From Proteobacteria bacterium UBA6492 (GTDB lineage Bacteria > Pseudomonadota > Gammaproteobacteria > UBA6429 > Thiohalophilaceae), in contig DJMK01000149.1 of NCBI GenBank assembly GCA_002436485.1, positions 1 through 7,810 of the forward strand: 7,810 nucleotides of DNA, in the 5' to 3' direction. Of this stretch, positions 1 through 6,671 are shown in pieces. Both the position numbers and the translations under genes were made by a program. The notes under the pieces are model-generated. The model did no database searches. It saw nothing but the letters and a program-made list of their open reading frames with translations, and was not told the DNA's origin. Position 1 is the first letter of the stretch. Every line of letters begins with the position of its first letter.

Positions 1-356
1 TCATTACTCCTTATCTTCCTGTCCGCAGTATATCGGTTCACCATCGAATCCATATTGCCAGCGGTTACACCAAAGAACAGATTTGGTTTTCCCAGGCGCA
101 TAAAATCATCCTTGTTCCGCCAGTCTGGCTGGGCAATGATACCGACACGAAACCCCTGTGCCTCCAGGGTGCGTCCAATTACCGCCATACCAAAACTTGG
201 ATGATCGACGTAGGCATCACCGGTAACAAGAATGATGTCGCAACTGTCCCAATGCAATGCATCCATCTCGTTGCGCGACATAGGCAGTACCGGGGCGGGT
301 GTAAATTTTTTCGCCCAGTATTTGCGATAGGAAAATATGTCAGGTGCTGTATGCAT
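1..356 (-). CDS. ygiQ: YgiQ-family radical SAM protein, N-terminal part (runs off left edge)
   Basis: The minus strand from ATG 356-354 reads open to the window edge, giving about 118 residues. The frame contains MSRNEMDAL, WDSCDIILVTGDAYVDHPSFG, AVIGRTLEAQGFRVGIIAQPDW, FMRLGKPNLFFGVTAGNMDSM and NRYTADRK. These match my memory of the N-terminus of E. coli YgiQ (UPF0313) almost segment by segment. This portion precedes the radical SAM core, so the CxxxCxxC cluster motif lies outside the window. The family is predicted to bind a 4Fe-4S cluster and S-adenosylmethionine, but its substrate is unknown to me. The frame shows no break, and the last codons (K-I-R-S-N, then GA of a probable Asp) agree with the family. 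The gene diverges from the thioredoxin gene. No clear Shine-Dalgarno precedes the ATG. The family call is firm; the exact start is moderately sure. Confidence 0.93.
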   Translation of the reverse strand, partial: MHTAPDIFSYRKYWAKKFTPAPVLPMSRNEMDALHWDSCDIILVTGDAYVDHPSFGMAVIGRTLEAQGFRVGIIAQPDWRNKDDFMRLGKPNLFFGVTAGNMDSMVNRYTADRKIRSN

Positions 357-465
357 GTTTAACCGGAGAGATCACAGGTGAATTGCGTTACGATAATATA
401 AGTATATCATTAATGCTTATATTTCATTGCCAGAACAACATGTTTTTATTGAGGTAGCTGCTCCA
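357..465. promoter_or_regulatory. Divergent intergenic region between ygiQ and the thioredoxin gene
   Basis: This 109-bp spacer must carry promoters for two divergent genes and has a clear AT-rich core at about 390-424. For the plus strand, a weak pair is TTGCGT (383-388) and TATCAT (405-410) with a 16-bp spacer, giving a leader of about 50 nt. For the minus strand, TATACT (406-401) and TATATT (400-395) resemble -10 elements, but I find no good -35 hexamer at the right distance. The region's role is inferred from gene arrangement; the individual boxes are weak. Confidence 0.3.
451..455 (+). promoter_or_regulatory. Shine-Dalgarno that sets the thioredoxin start
   Basis: GAGGT lies 10 nt upstream of ATG 466. 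No comparable site precedes the in-frame TTG at 427, so this element decides in favour of the 121-residue protein over the 134-residue reading. Confidence 0.65.
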
Positions 466-831
466 ATGCAGAGTATTTTTAACGTCAACTTTGGCGACTT
501 TGAAGCACAGGTGCTACAGGCATCCATGCAGCGAGCCGTACTGGTAGACTTCTGGGCTGACTGGTGTTCCCCGTGCCTGGTTATTGCACCGGTACTGGAA
601 AAGGTCATTGCCGATTACGAGGGCCAGGTCTTGCTGGCCAAACTGGAGGTTGACGAAGGGGAAAATATGAAACTGGCCGGCCACTATCGCGTGCGCGGCT
701 TTCCAACCATCATCCTGTTCTACAAGGGTAAGGAACTGGGTCGGTTCAGCGGCGCAAAAAATAAAAACTTTATCGAAAATTTCATTGATGAGCTGGTGCA
801 GAATTACGATGCTGGCGCCTTAGAAGTTTAA
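466..831 (+). CDS. Cytoplasmic thioredoxin-family protein (CSPC active site)
   Basis: A 121-residue single-domain thioredoxin fold. Residues 26-37 give LVDFWADWCSPC, with the redox pair Cys34/Cys37. The cis-proline is Pro80 in GFPTIILF, followed by the usual YKGKELGRFSG strand-turn. There is no signal peptide, so it should act in the cytoplasm as a thiol-disulfide reductase or client-binding protein. The N-terminus (IFNVNFGDFEAQVLQAS) and the segment FILAK/LLAKLEVD resemble the thioredoxin domain of the co-chaperone YbbN (CnoX). However, the protein ends after that domain and lacks the TPR half, and it has the full CxxC that E. coli YbbN lacks. The dipeptide between the cysteines is Ser-Pro rather than the thioredoxin standard Gly-Pro. 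The start is ATG 466; an in-frame TTG at 427 would add 13 residues but has no ribosome site. The 3' end overlaps the converging membrane-protein gene by 12 bp. Confidence 0.9.
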   Translation: MQSIFNVNFGDFEAQVLQASMQRAVLVDFWADWCSPCLVIAPVLEKVIADYEGQVLLAKLEVDEGENMKLAGHYRVRGFPTIILFYKGKELGRFSGAKNKNFIENFIDELVQNYDAGALEV

Positions 832-1140
832 TGCTTTGAAATAAGGTATCCAGTACCAGATGAATACAATTGCTAGTATAAGATCGGTAAATAATACAAC
901 CCGATAGCGAACTTTTTGCTCGCCTTGCATGCTGGACATATATACACCGGTCATAATCGCATCCAGTAACAACAACATAAACAGGATTGGCACCAGCACG
1001 GGGGCAATTAGATCAGTGATCACGCCAAAACCTTCCAGGTTGGCAGGACGGCCTGGCTCGGGCCTTAATATCATATCAACCACAACCAGGGTAATGAGTG
1101 GAATACGTAACGGTCCAAAAGTTTTAATATATGTAAGCAT
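820..1140 (-). CDS. Small three-helix membrane protein of unknown function
   Basis: A 106-residue protein I do not recognise. It has three hydrophobic stretches: about residues 10-25 (LRIPLITLVVVDMIL), 43-67 (a long Leu-rich segment ending LLLLDAIMTGVYM), and 81-101 (VVLFTDLILAIVFIWYWIPYF). Short charged connectors join them, RPEPGRPANLEG after the first and SSMQGEQKVRYR after the second. There are no cysteines or obvious catalytic motifs, and acidic residues sit inside helices 2 and 3 (Asp60, Asp86). It starts 14 bp after the 130-residue gene, with only a weak GGAA-like ribosome site, so it is probably co-transcribed and perhaps translationally coupled with it. It is the last gene of the minus-strand series. 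Membrane location is well supported; function is open. Confidence 0.75.
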   Translation of the reverse strand: MLTYIKTFGPLRIPLITLVVVDMILRPEPGRPANLEGFGVITDLIAPVLVPILFMLLLLDAIMTGVYMSSMQGEQKVRYRVVLFTDLILAIVFIWYWIPYFKALNF

Positions 1141-1154
1141 ATTATTTTTCCATC

Positions 1155-1547
1155 TTATTGCTTTTTAATATTCATGGATGCATCAAAATCTACCGTCACC
1201 TGGTTCTGGAATTCCCGATCAAACACCAGTTCCATCTCAACATCTTCACCGCGTGTGACAGCCTTGACCTGTTTAAGCTCAGGAAGTCTTGTCGCTAGCC
1301 AGGCACACATCGCAGAAATTTTTGCATCATTTTCATTCATCACCGCAGTTACCAGGTGCATCGCAATATAACGTGCACGTGCACCTGTATCGGGCTCATC
1401 AATTTCCTGCCCTGCGAGATTAATACCCTGATCCATATCCAGATCCATTTTATCCAGGAACTGCCGCTGCTGCCCTGGCAAACGGACGTTTCGATCGTAC
1501 TCGACCATGGGCTGACCATTAATTATTACCACGAGTTTGCTTTGCAT
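1155..1547 (-). CDS. Conserved-looking soluble protein of unknown function
   Basis: A 130-residue protein without signal peptide or membrane segment. The N-terminal half is strongly patterned: VVIINGQPMVEYDRNVRLPG, then QQRQFLDKMDLDMDQGINL, then a segment around EPDTGARARYIAMHLVTAVM. The C-terminal part contains CAWLATRLPELKQVKA (single Cys81) and a beta-like stretch DVEMELVFDREF. The run of Asp/Met (KMDLDMDQG) and the acidic character are distinctive. The look is of a conserved family with a helical core, but I cannot name a domain or function. It starts 21 bp after the stop of the GGDEF-EAL gene and ends 14 bp before the small membrane protein, so the three probably share an mRNA. ATG 1547 has no good ribosome site, consistent with coupling. 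That it is a real gene rests on length, spacing and composition. Confidence 0.75.
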   Translation of the reverse strand: MQSKLVVIINGQPMVEYDRNVRLPGQQRQFLDKMDLDMDQGINLAGQEIDEPDTGARARYIAMHLVTAVMNENDAKISAMCAWLATRLPELKQVKAVTRGEDVEMELVFDREFQNQVTVDFDASMNIKKQ

Positions 1548-1568
1548 AAGGGAATAGAAAAAAATGAA

Positions 1569-4109
1569 TCAACTAATTAATTGTTGTGAAGCGAAAGTAT
1601 CCAGATAATATTCAAAATCCGCAAGTGCTAATGGATGACTTATGTAAAAACCCTGAGCATAATCACATTCCCACTTGCGTAACCAGCTCCAGGTTTGATC
1701 GTTTTCTACGCCTTCGGCTACCACCTGCAGTCCGAGATTGTGAGCCATATCAATAATAGAACGCACAATCGCCGAGTCGCTATCATCATCCATCATATCG
1801 ATAACAAACGATTTGTCTACCTTTAGCATGGATACCGGTAATTGTTTGAGGTAAACCAACGATGAGTAGCCGGTACCGAAATCATCAACCACTACCTGCA
1901 CACCCATACTGTTGAGTTCCGTTAGTACCTGTAATGCACGCTCCGGCTCGGCCATCATAACGCGTTCGGTAATTTCCAGTATCAGGTGACTGGCAGGCAG
2001 TCCCCATTTCTCCAGCTTCTGTGTAATCGTCAGCGCAATATTGGCATCCTGAATATCCCAGACTGAAAGATTTACCGAAATAGTGATCTTGTGCCCTTTC
2101 TGGTGCAACCGCTGGCAATCACGAATAGCCGTATCAAGTACCCAGTTCGAAATACGTTTTATCAGGCCCGTCTGTTCTGCAGCGTTGATGAATTCATCCG
2201 GCATGATGAGGCCATGCTTGGGATGCTTCCAACGAATCAATGCTTCCGCACCCACGATCCTGCTTTCTTTCATGGAGAATTCAGGCTGATATAATAGAAT
2301 AAATTCTTCGTTCTCAACCGCGCCCCTGAGATCTGACAGAACCGATAACTGGTTGACGCTGTGTTCATCCCGTGTCGTATCATAAAGCGTGATGCCATTG
2401 TTAGCACGTTTCGCCATGTACATGGCCACATCAGCATGCTGCAATAACGCCTCGGTTGTTTCTCCATGCTGCGGGAATACTGCCACGCCGATACTCACAC
2501 CAACATACAGCGAATGATCGTAGACCTCGTACACTTTTTCGAGTTTTTCATGAATTGCGGCGGCAATCCGTAATGCATTGGTATCATTCACATTGGGTAA
2601 CAATATAGCAAACTCGTCACCGCCCAGTCGCGCAACAGTATCAGAGTCACGCAACACGTTACGCAGGCGTTCACCAACCTGCTGTAACAGTGCGTCACCA
2701 GTCTGATGACCCAGCGTGTCATTAATTTCTTTGAAGTGATCCAGGTCAAGCATTAATAACGCCAGCGGCCGCTTGCGCTGTTGTGCATTGGCAATCGACT
2801 GGTTGAGCCGATCCATTAACAAGGTGCGATTGGGTAATGATGTCAATGCATCATGCATTGCAATGTGTTCGAGTGCCAGTTGTCGCGAGTGTATCTGTTC
2901 AAGCAGGTGACGAAATGCATCATTCAAATCCCTGATTTCCAGGGTCTTCACATTAGCAAGGTCCACATAACCTTCACCACGTGCTTCTGCTTTGAGGCCT
3001 TTGACCACTTTTGCAATCGGACGAATGATATTGGCTTCCAGGAATACCAGGCTTAATAACGACACAATGATTACAAATAACGCCACGCCCCAGAGTGACT
3101 TGATGATATTTTGTGAGAGTGCGGTTTGTTTTACCAGGTCCGCATCAGAAGCCTGTTTCAGTTCAATCTCAACCAGGTCCAGTTTTGTATACAAATCATT
3201 GAAAAGCGGGTTAATCACTTCTTCCACAAGTGGTATATCACCTCGCCAACTACCGCTTCTATTAATGGCCACAACTTCCTGGAAACCACTGTACCAGCGT
3301 GGTACAAGCTGACTGATGTTCTCGATCGCTGTGACTGCCTCCAGTTCGAGACTGTACTTTGATTCCACTCTCTTTAGCTGTTCTAGGTTGTTTTTTACCT
3401 CGTCATAAAAAACATTTACATCCTTAATCTGGGCGTCCAATGATCTCTCTGAAAGTGAACCGGTTCGATTCACAAGAAAAAGACGGTAGGCGTTAATCAC
3501 GCTTTGCCAGCTGTTACGCAATCCAAGTGTTGCTTCGCGTAATGCAATTTCACTTGTCTTTAGTTTTCTCAGGTCCTTTTTCTTGAAAAGCTCAAGAACC
3601 AAAACTGTTTCGGTCATGATTTCACGATTTGCTGTCAACATATCGCCATTGGCAAGTCGCATGGCTGGATACATAAGGTTGGCAGATTCACGAATATGCA
3701 TGATTCGCGAACCTGCGGTCTCGATACTGTCGATAACATTGGTCAGGCCATTGGTGATCTGAAAAATGGCGTTTCTGTCGGTTGCCCATTCTTCCATGGT
3801 CAGACCCTTTACCCGTTCGCGCGCTTTGTTGAGTGAATCCTCGAACTGTTTACGCGCCTCTGGATTGGGTGATAGCAGAAACAAATCCAGGGCATTATCC
3901 GTTGCTGTTATGGCGTTACGCAGCTGGTGGTTTATTTCTGCGACGCGAAGCCGGTTCTCGCTATGGTAGGTACTGGAGCGGGCGGTCTTGTCGACCGAGT
4001 AGCCGACATACCAGGTAAAGGCGATCACCGCCATGGACAGGGTAATGGCAATATACAGGTACTGCCTGCGGATACTCGGTTCTGTGATTAACTTTTTGAT
4101 TGAACGCAT
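1569..4109 (-). CDS. Membrane-bound diguanylate cyclase/phosphodiesterase (HAMP-GGDEF-EAL)
   Basis: An 846-residue protein that should make and/or hydrolyse cyclic di-GMP at the inner membrane. Order: TM1 about 17-39; a roughly 300-residue, mostly helical periplasmic region (40-337); TM2 about 338-358; HAMP about 359-410; GGDEF domain from MHDALTSLPNR (418-428) to about 578; EAL domain about 590-840. GGDEF is intact at 496-500 and preceded by RDSD (487-490), the RxxD inhibitory I-site at the standard five-residue distance. The EAL domain has EAL at 622-624 and the residues expected for metal binding and catalysis: Asn680, Glu712, Asp742/Asp743 in VDDFGTGYSS, Lys763, Glu799 and Gln819. Both activities therefore look possible. 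Which one dominates cannot be read from sequence. The large helical sensor resembles the four-helix or helical bimodular ligand domains of chemoreceptors (inference). Two small genes follow at 21 and 14 bp. The start ATG has a weak ribosome site. Confidence 0.96.
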   Translation of the reverse strand: MRSIKKLITEPSIRRQYLYIAITLSMAVIAFTWYVGYSVDKTARSSTYHSENRLRVAEINHQLRNAITATDNALDLFLLSPNPEARKQFEDSLNKARERVKGLTMEEWATDRNAIFQITNGLTNVIDSIETAGSRIMHIRESANLMYPAMRLANGDMLTANREIMTETVLVLELFKKKDLRKLKTSEIALREATLGLRNSWQSVINAYRLFLVNRTGSLSERSLDAQIKDVNVFYDEVKNNLEQLKRVESKYSLELEAVTAIENISQLVPRWYSGFQEVVAINRSGSWRGDIPLVEEVINPLFNDLYTKLDLVEIELKQASDADLVKQTALSQNIIKSLWGVALFVIIVSLLSLVFLEANIIRPIAKVVKGLKAEARGEGYVDLANVKTLEIRDLNDAFRHLLEQIHSRQLALEHIAMHDALTSLPNRTLLMDRLNQSIANAQQRKRPLALLMLDLDHFKEINDTLGHQTGDALLQQVGERLRNVLRDSDTVARLGGDEFAILLPNVNDTNALRIAAAIHEKLEKVYEVYDHSLYVGVSIGVAVFPQHGETTEALLQHADVAMYMAKRANNGITLYDTTRDEHSVNQLSVLSDLRGAVENEEFILLYQPEFSMKESRIVGAEALIRWKHPKHGLIMPDEFINAAEQTGLIKRISNWVLDTAIRDCQRLHQKGHKITISVNLSVWDIQDANIALTITQKLEKWGLPASHLILEITERVMMAEPERALQVLTELNSMGVQVVVDDFGTGYSSLVYLKQLPVSMLKVDKSFVIDMMDDDSDSAIVRSIIDMAHNLGLQVVAEGVENDQTWSWLRKWECDYAQGFYISHPLALADFEYYLDTFASQQLIS

Positions 4110-4124
4110 AAAACTGCCGTTGTT

Positions 4125-4153
4125 TCTACAGCATTCCTAACTATAGCAGTCAA
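4125..4153 (-). promoter_or_regulatory. Candidate promoter for the GGDEF-EAL gene
   Basis: In the 86-bp gap upstream of the GGDEF-EAL gene, the minus strand has TTGACT (4153-4148, 5 of 6 to the -35 consensus). It is followed after 17 bp by TGTAGA (4130-4125), preceded by TGC as in an extended -10. The implied leader is very short, under 10 nt. A better -10 match, TATAGT (4145-4140), lies nearby but has no -35 partner. This would separate the GGDEF-EAL group from the upstream TlpA-like gene. Confidence 0.28.
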
Positions 4154-4195
4154 ATTTAAGCGCGTGCGTAATAAAAGCGCTATTTTTATCCCAAC

Positions 4196-4696
4196 TTATT
4201 GATTTTGGGCCTGTTTGGACTGTTGAACGATGAATTCGTCGATCAGGGATGTGGGTACCGCGCCGGGCTGGGCCGCCTTGAGTTCACCCGCCGGGTTGTA
4301 GATGAGAAAAGTGGGAGTACCGACCCAGGTGCCACCGGTCAATGATTCAAACAGGCTGGCAATTTCTTCCGGCTCGCCGATCAAATTGTCAAAGGTAACC
4401 GCATTGCGCTTTACAAAGGCTTCGGCCTCGGCCTTTTTGTCCTGGCCATCCAGGGTAACACCAAGTATGACAACTTTTTCCTTCTTGTTGGCTTCGTGAT
4501 ACTTCACGTACTGCTGTGCTTCAGCATTACACACATGACAATCCGATGCCCAGAACATCACAACGGTCCACTTACCTTTGCCGGTATAATCCTCAAGTTT
4601 ACCGGGTTTGCCATTGAAGTCCTGTAAAGCGCTCCAGGCGAGGCTAGAAAACATAAATCCCGATAACAAAACCAAGCCGGTAAAGATATTTTTCAC
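4196..4696 (-). CDS. Exported TlpA-like thioredoxin-fold protein (CHVC)
   Basis: A 166-residue protein read from GTG 4696-4694. Residues 1-22 form a Sec signal peptide (K-N followed by IFTGLVLLSGFMFSSLAWS), with likely cleavage after AWS or WSA, so the mature domain works in the periplasm. The redox site is FWASDCHVCNAE with Cys53 and Cys56. The cis-proline is Pro128 in VGTPTFLIYNPAGEL. The VVILGVTLDGQ strand and the following long insert (KKAEAEAFVKRNAVTFDNLIGEPEE) are typical of TlpA/ResA-type thioredoxins. This family usually reduces disulfides in periplasmic clients such as apocytochrome c or metallochaperones; the client here is unknown and no cytochrome biogenesis gene is in view. The longest reading starts at ATG 4774 inside trmO. 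The GTG is preferred because it has an AGAGGA ribosome site 7 nt upstream and puts the signal peptide at the N-terminus. There is a 55-bp gap to trmO. Confidence 0.88.
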   Translation of the reverse strand: MKNIFTGLVLLSGFMFSSLAWSALQDFNGKPGKLEDYTGKGKWTVVMFWASDCHVCNAEAQQYVKYHEANKKEKVVILGVTLDGQDKKAEAEAFVKRNAVTFDNLIGEPEEIASLFESLTGGTWVGTPTFLIYNPAGELKAAQPGAVPTSLIDEFIVQQSKQAQNQ

Positions 4697-4703
4697 GTTG
4701 TTA

Positions 4704-4709
4704 TCCTCT
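4704..4709 (-). promoter_or_regulatory. Shine-Dalgarno that sets a GTG start for the TlpA-like gene
   Basis: AGAGGA on the minus strand, 7 nt before GTG 4696. It selects the start directly in front of the signal peptide instead of an ATG 78 bp upstream that lies within trmO. Confidence 0.75.
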
Positions 4710-4751
4710 TTCTCGTATTGAATCGTTTGACTACAGGGTAGCCAGATAAGT

Positions 4752-5465
4752 TCACTGCAATTTTTCTGTTTCAAGCCCGGTTACCACAATCTCGCCCTGC
4801 TCAATCCGGAAGCGAACGTTCAGGTCATACAACTGCATGCCGTATTCGCTCTGGTCAGTGCTATTCCTGTAAGCAGGGCGTGGGTCCTGTGCAAGCAACC
4901 CGGTGACCAATGATCGAAGACCAGGATAATTGCCAGATTCCAGGGCATCGCATTGTGCACTGGCAGCTGTATCAAATCGCACATTCAGCTTTACGCTTGT
5001 AAATTCTTCGGTGTAACCACCAATTGCCGAGCTAACATTATCTGCATAGGGCAAGTAGGGTTTGATATCCAGTACCGGTGTACCTTCAACCAGGTCATTG
5101 CCAGCGATCTTCACCAGCAACTTGTTGGCAACGCGAACGATATCAAGCAATTGAAAAACTGACAATCCGACAGGATTTGGTCGGTATGGTGCGCGTGAAG
5201 CAAAAACGCCCACGCGGCGATTGCCGCCCAGACGCGGCGGACGCACTGTCGGTTGCCAGTTATTTGTTGTTACCAGATGAAACACACTGATAACCCAGAT
5301 ATGCGAAAAGCCTTTTAGTTCATGGAAAGCCTCGTCTGTATCGTACGGAGGTAAAATTTCGATATCACCAGTCAATGATGGAACCAGACCGGATTGCCGT
5401 GGCAACCCGAATTTTTCCTTGCAGGCCGTATGTATTATACCGATGGGTTCAAAAGACCACTTCAT
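4752..5465 (-). CDS. trmO: tRNA (adenine-N6) methyltransferase TrmO (TsaA/YaeB)
   Basis: TrmO uses S-adenosylmethionine to add the N6-methyl group to t6A37 in a subset of tRNAs, giving m6t6A and refining decoding. Read from ATG 5465 the protein has 237 residues, close to the 235 of E. coli. Family landmarks are in order: EPIGIIHTACKEKFGLPRQ (6-24), FSHIWVISVFH (53-63), RPPRLGGN (75-82) followed by RVGVFASR, YRPNPVGLS (94-102), DLVEGTPVLDIKPYLPYAD (124-142) and AQDPRPAYR (192-200). The C-terminal small domain runs about 201-237. The longest frame would begin at 5513 and add 16 residues overlapping the alcohol dehydrogenase, with no homology to the family. The internal ATG has a GAGAG ribosome site that overlaps the upstream stop codon. 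It sits 10 bp after the dehydrogenase, an unusual setting for a tRNA-modification gene and probably a matter of shared transcription. Confidence 0.96.
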   Translation of the reverse strand: MKWSFEPIGIIHTACKEKFGLPRQSGLVPSLTGDIEILPPYDTDEAFHELKGFSHIWVISVFHLVTTNNWQPTVRPPRLGGNRRVGVFASRAPYRPNPVGLSVFQLLDIVRVANKLLVKIAGNDLVEGTPVLDIKPYLPYADNVSSAIGGYTEEFTSVKLNVRFDTAASAQCDALESGNYPGLRSLVTGLLAQDPRPAYRNSTDQSEYGMQLYDLNVRFRIEQGEIVVTGLETEKLQ

Positions 5466-5472
5466 AGTGTTG

Positions 5473-5478
5473 CTCTCA
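5473..5478 (-). promoter_or_regulatory. trmO Shine-Dalgarno overlapping the dehydrogenase stop codon
   Basis: The minus strand reads TGAGAG here. The TGA is the dehydrogenase stop (5478-5476), and GAGAG (5477-5473) lies 7 nt before ATG 5465. Ribosomes ending on the dehydrogenase would cover the trmO initiation site, which suggests translational coupling and supports the trmO start. Confidence 0.55.
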
Positions 5479-6669
5479 CAGGCGCATTTGCAGTACCTGT
5501 TTAATTTCATCATCGCTAAGTACGATAGGATTTGTTTTCATACTACTACCACGCGAATGCCTTACCACGTGATCAAGGGCATCATCCTGAAGGCCGTATT
5601 CTGACAGGCGTGCCAGTTGCATTTTATCGGTCCATTCCTTCAACAGATCAACGAGTGCCTGCCAGGCCGCCTCGCGTGACGCATGTCGCCGCTGGCATAA
5701 CACTTCACCCAGCCGCGCGTATTTATCGAGCGCAATGTTATTCGGCTCACGTGCCAGCATACTATTGATATTGACTTCAGTCGCTGCGGCAACCAGCGTG
5801 CCACAAACAACCCCGTGGGGAATTGGATAAAAAGCTCCCAGTGGTGAGGCCAGCCCATGCACTGAACCCAGTCCCACCTGCGCCAGCGTAATACCTGACA
5901 ACATGGCTGCATAGGCCATTTGTGCGTGTGCCTGTTTCGCCGTAGGTCCCTGTGTATACCAGGTCAACAGGCTGTCACGCACTGCTCGCAAACCACTGAT
6001 GGCAAGCGCATCGACGAGTACGTTGGCACGCAGTGATACATAGGATTCCATCAACTGCGTCAGTGCATCCATACCGTTACTGGCAATCAATTCAGGCGCA
6101 CAACTAGCAAGCAAATCCGGATCGACAATGGCATATTCCGCAACCAGCTTGTCATCGCGAAACGATTTCTTAAAACCATTTTCTCCCTGCACACTCAACA
6201 CCGCATTCTTGGTCGCCTCGCTGCCGGTGCCTGCCGTGGTCGGCACCGCGATAAACGGCAGTGCAGGACCATCATATGGTAGTTCCGGTCCGACCCCTTC
6301 GAGGAAATCCATCACGGAGCGCCTGACTTTCAACAATCCAGCAATCGCCTTGGCAGCATCCAGAACACTGCCACCACCGATGCCGAGTACAACATCGATA
6401 TCATGGCCCGCAAATTCCTCAACACGTTCATCAACGTAATGCGGTGACGGTTCACTATCGACAATACAGTGCTCCCAACCAACCGATAACTCTGCCAGTG
6501 CGTCTGTCAGGTTTTGCCAATGCGGGCTGGCACGAAAGGAACCCTTACCCGTGACGATGAGCACACGCTTGCCATAACCGGCAACCAGGTTTGGAATTTT
6601 ATTTACACTGCCACTTCCAAATTCAATGCGCGGCAAACGTGCGATGGAAAAGGGCTTAAATGAATTCAT
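5476..6669 (-). CDS. Iron-containing (group III) alcohol dehydrogenase family protein
   Basis: A 397-residue NAD(P)-dependent dehydrogenase, normal length for the family. The N-terminal nucleotide-binding domain carries RIEFGSGSV (14-22), the GIGGGS motif (96-101) with VLDAAKAIA after it, and PTTAGTGSEAT (143-153). The C-terminal helical domain carries the metal site. Of the four ligands known from FucO-type enzymes (Asp-His-His-His), Asp201, His271 (GSVHGLASPLG) and His285 (YPIPHGVVCG) are present, but the position of the first His holds Gln205 (GMDALTQLMESYV). This can be a subfamily trait, so activity is not excluded, but metal choice or affinity may differ. The substrate cannot be read from sequence; a small aldehyde/alcohol or ketone/secondary alcohol is likely. 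It lies 2 bp after the LsrG-like gene and has no ribosome site of its own, so the two are probably translated in a coupled way and work on the same pathway. Confidence 0.94.
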   Translation of the reverse strand: MNSFKPFSIARLPRIEFGSGSVNKIPNLVAGYGKRVLIVTGKGSFRASPHWQNLTDALAELSVGWEHCIVDSEPSPHYVDERVEEFAGHDIDVVLGIGGGSVLDAAKAIAGLLKVRRSVMDFLEGVGPELPYDGPALPFIAVPTTAGTGSEATKNAVLSVQGENGFKKSFRDDKLVAEYAIVDPDLLASCAPELIASNGMDALTQLMESYVSLRANVLVDALAISGLRAVRDSLLTWYTQGPTAKQAHAQMAYAAMLSGITLAQVGLGSVHGLASPLGAFYPIPHGVVCGTLVAAATEVNINSMLAREPNNIALDKYARLGEVLCQRRHASREAAWQALVDLLKEWTDKMQLARLSEYGLQDDALDHVVRHSRGSSMKTNPIVLSDDEIKQVLQMRL

Positions 6670-6671
6670 AT

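Noticed and set aside
1..11. AGGAG-like sequence on the minus strand near the left edge, hinting at the end of ygiQ and start of another gene
   Set aside because: The ygiQ frame reads straight through as K-I-R-S-N in agreement with the family, so this is coding sequence.
427..465. Thirteen-residue N-terminal extension of the thioredoxin from a TTG at 427
   Set aside because: No ribosome site precedes it, the residues do not resemble thioredoxins, and ATG 466 has a GAGGT site at good distance.
929..1168. Plus-strand 79-codon frame opposite the small membrane-protein gene
   Set aside because: The minus-strand frame gives clean membrane helices with operon-like spacing; the plus-strand product has no such pattern.
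1885..2118. Overlapping 60-110-codon frames inside the GGDEF-EAL, dehydrogenase and other genes, for example this one
   Set aside because: They lie in alternative frames of well-supported genes, lack ribosome sites and show no recognisable protein pattern.
4159..4187. Hairpin AGCGC/GCGCT with a 13-base loop followed by a T run, as a terminator
   Set aside because: The T run follows on the plus strand, while both flanking genes are on the minus strand. A 5-bp stem with a long loop is weak in either direction.
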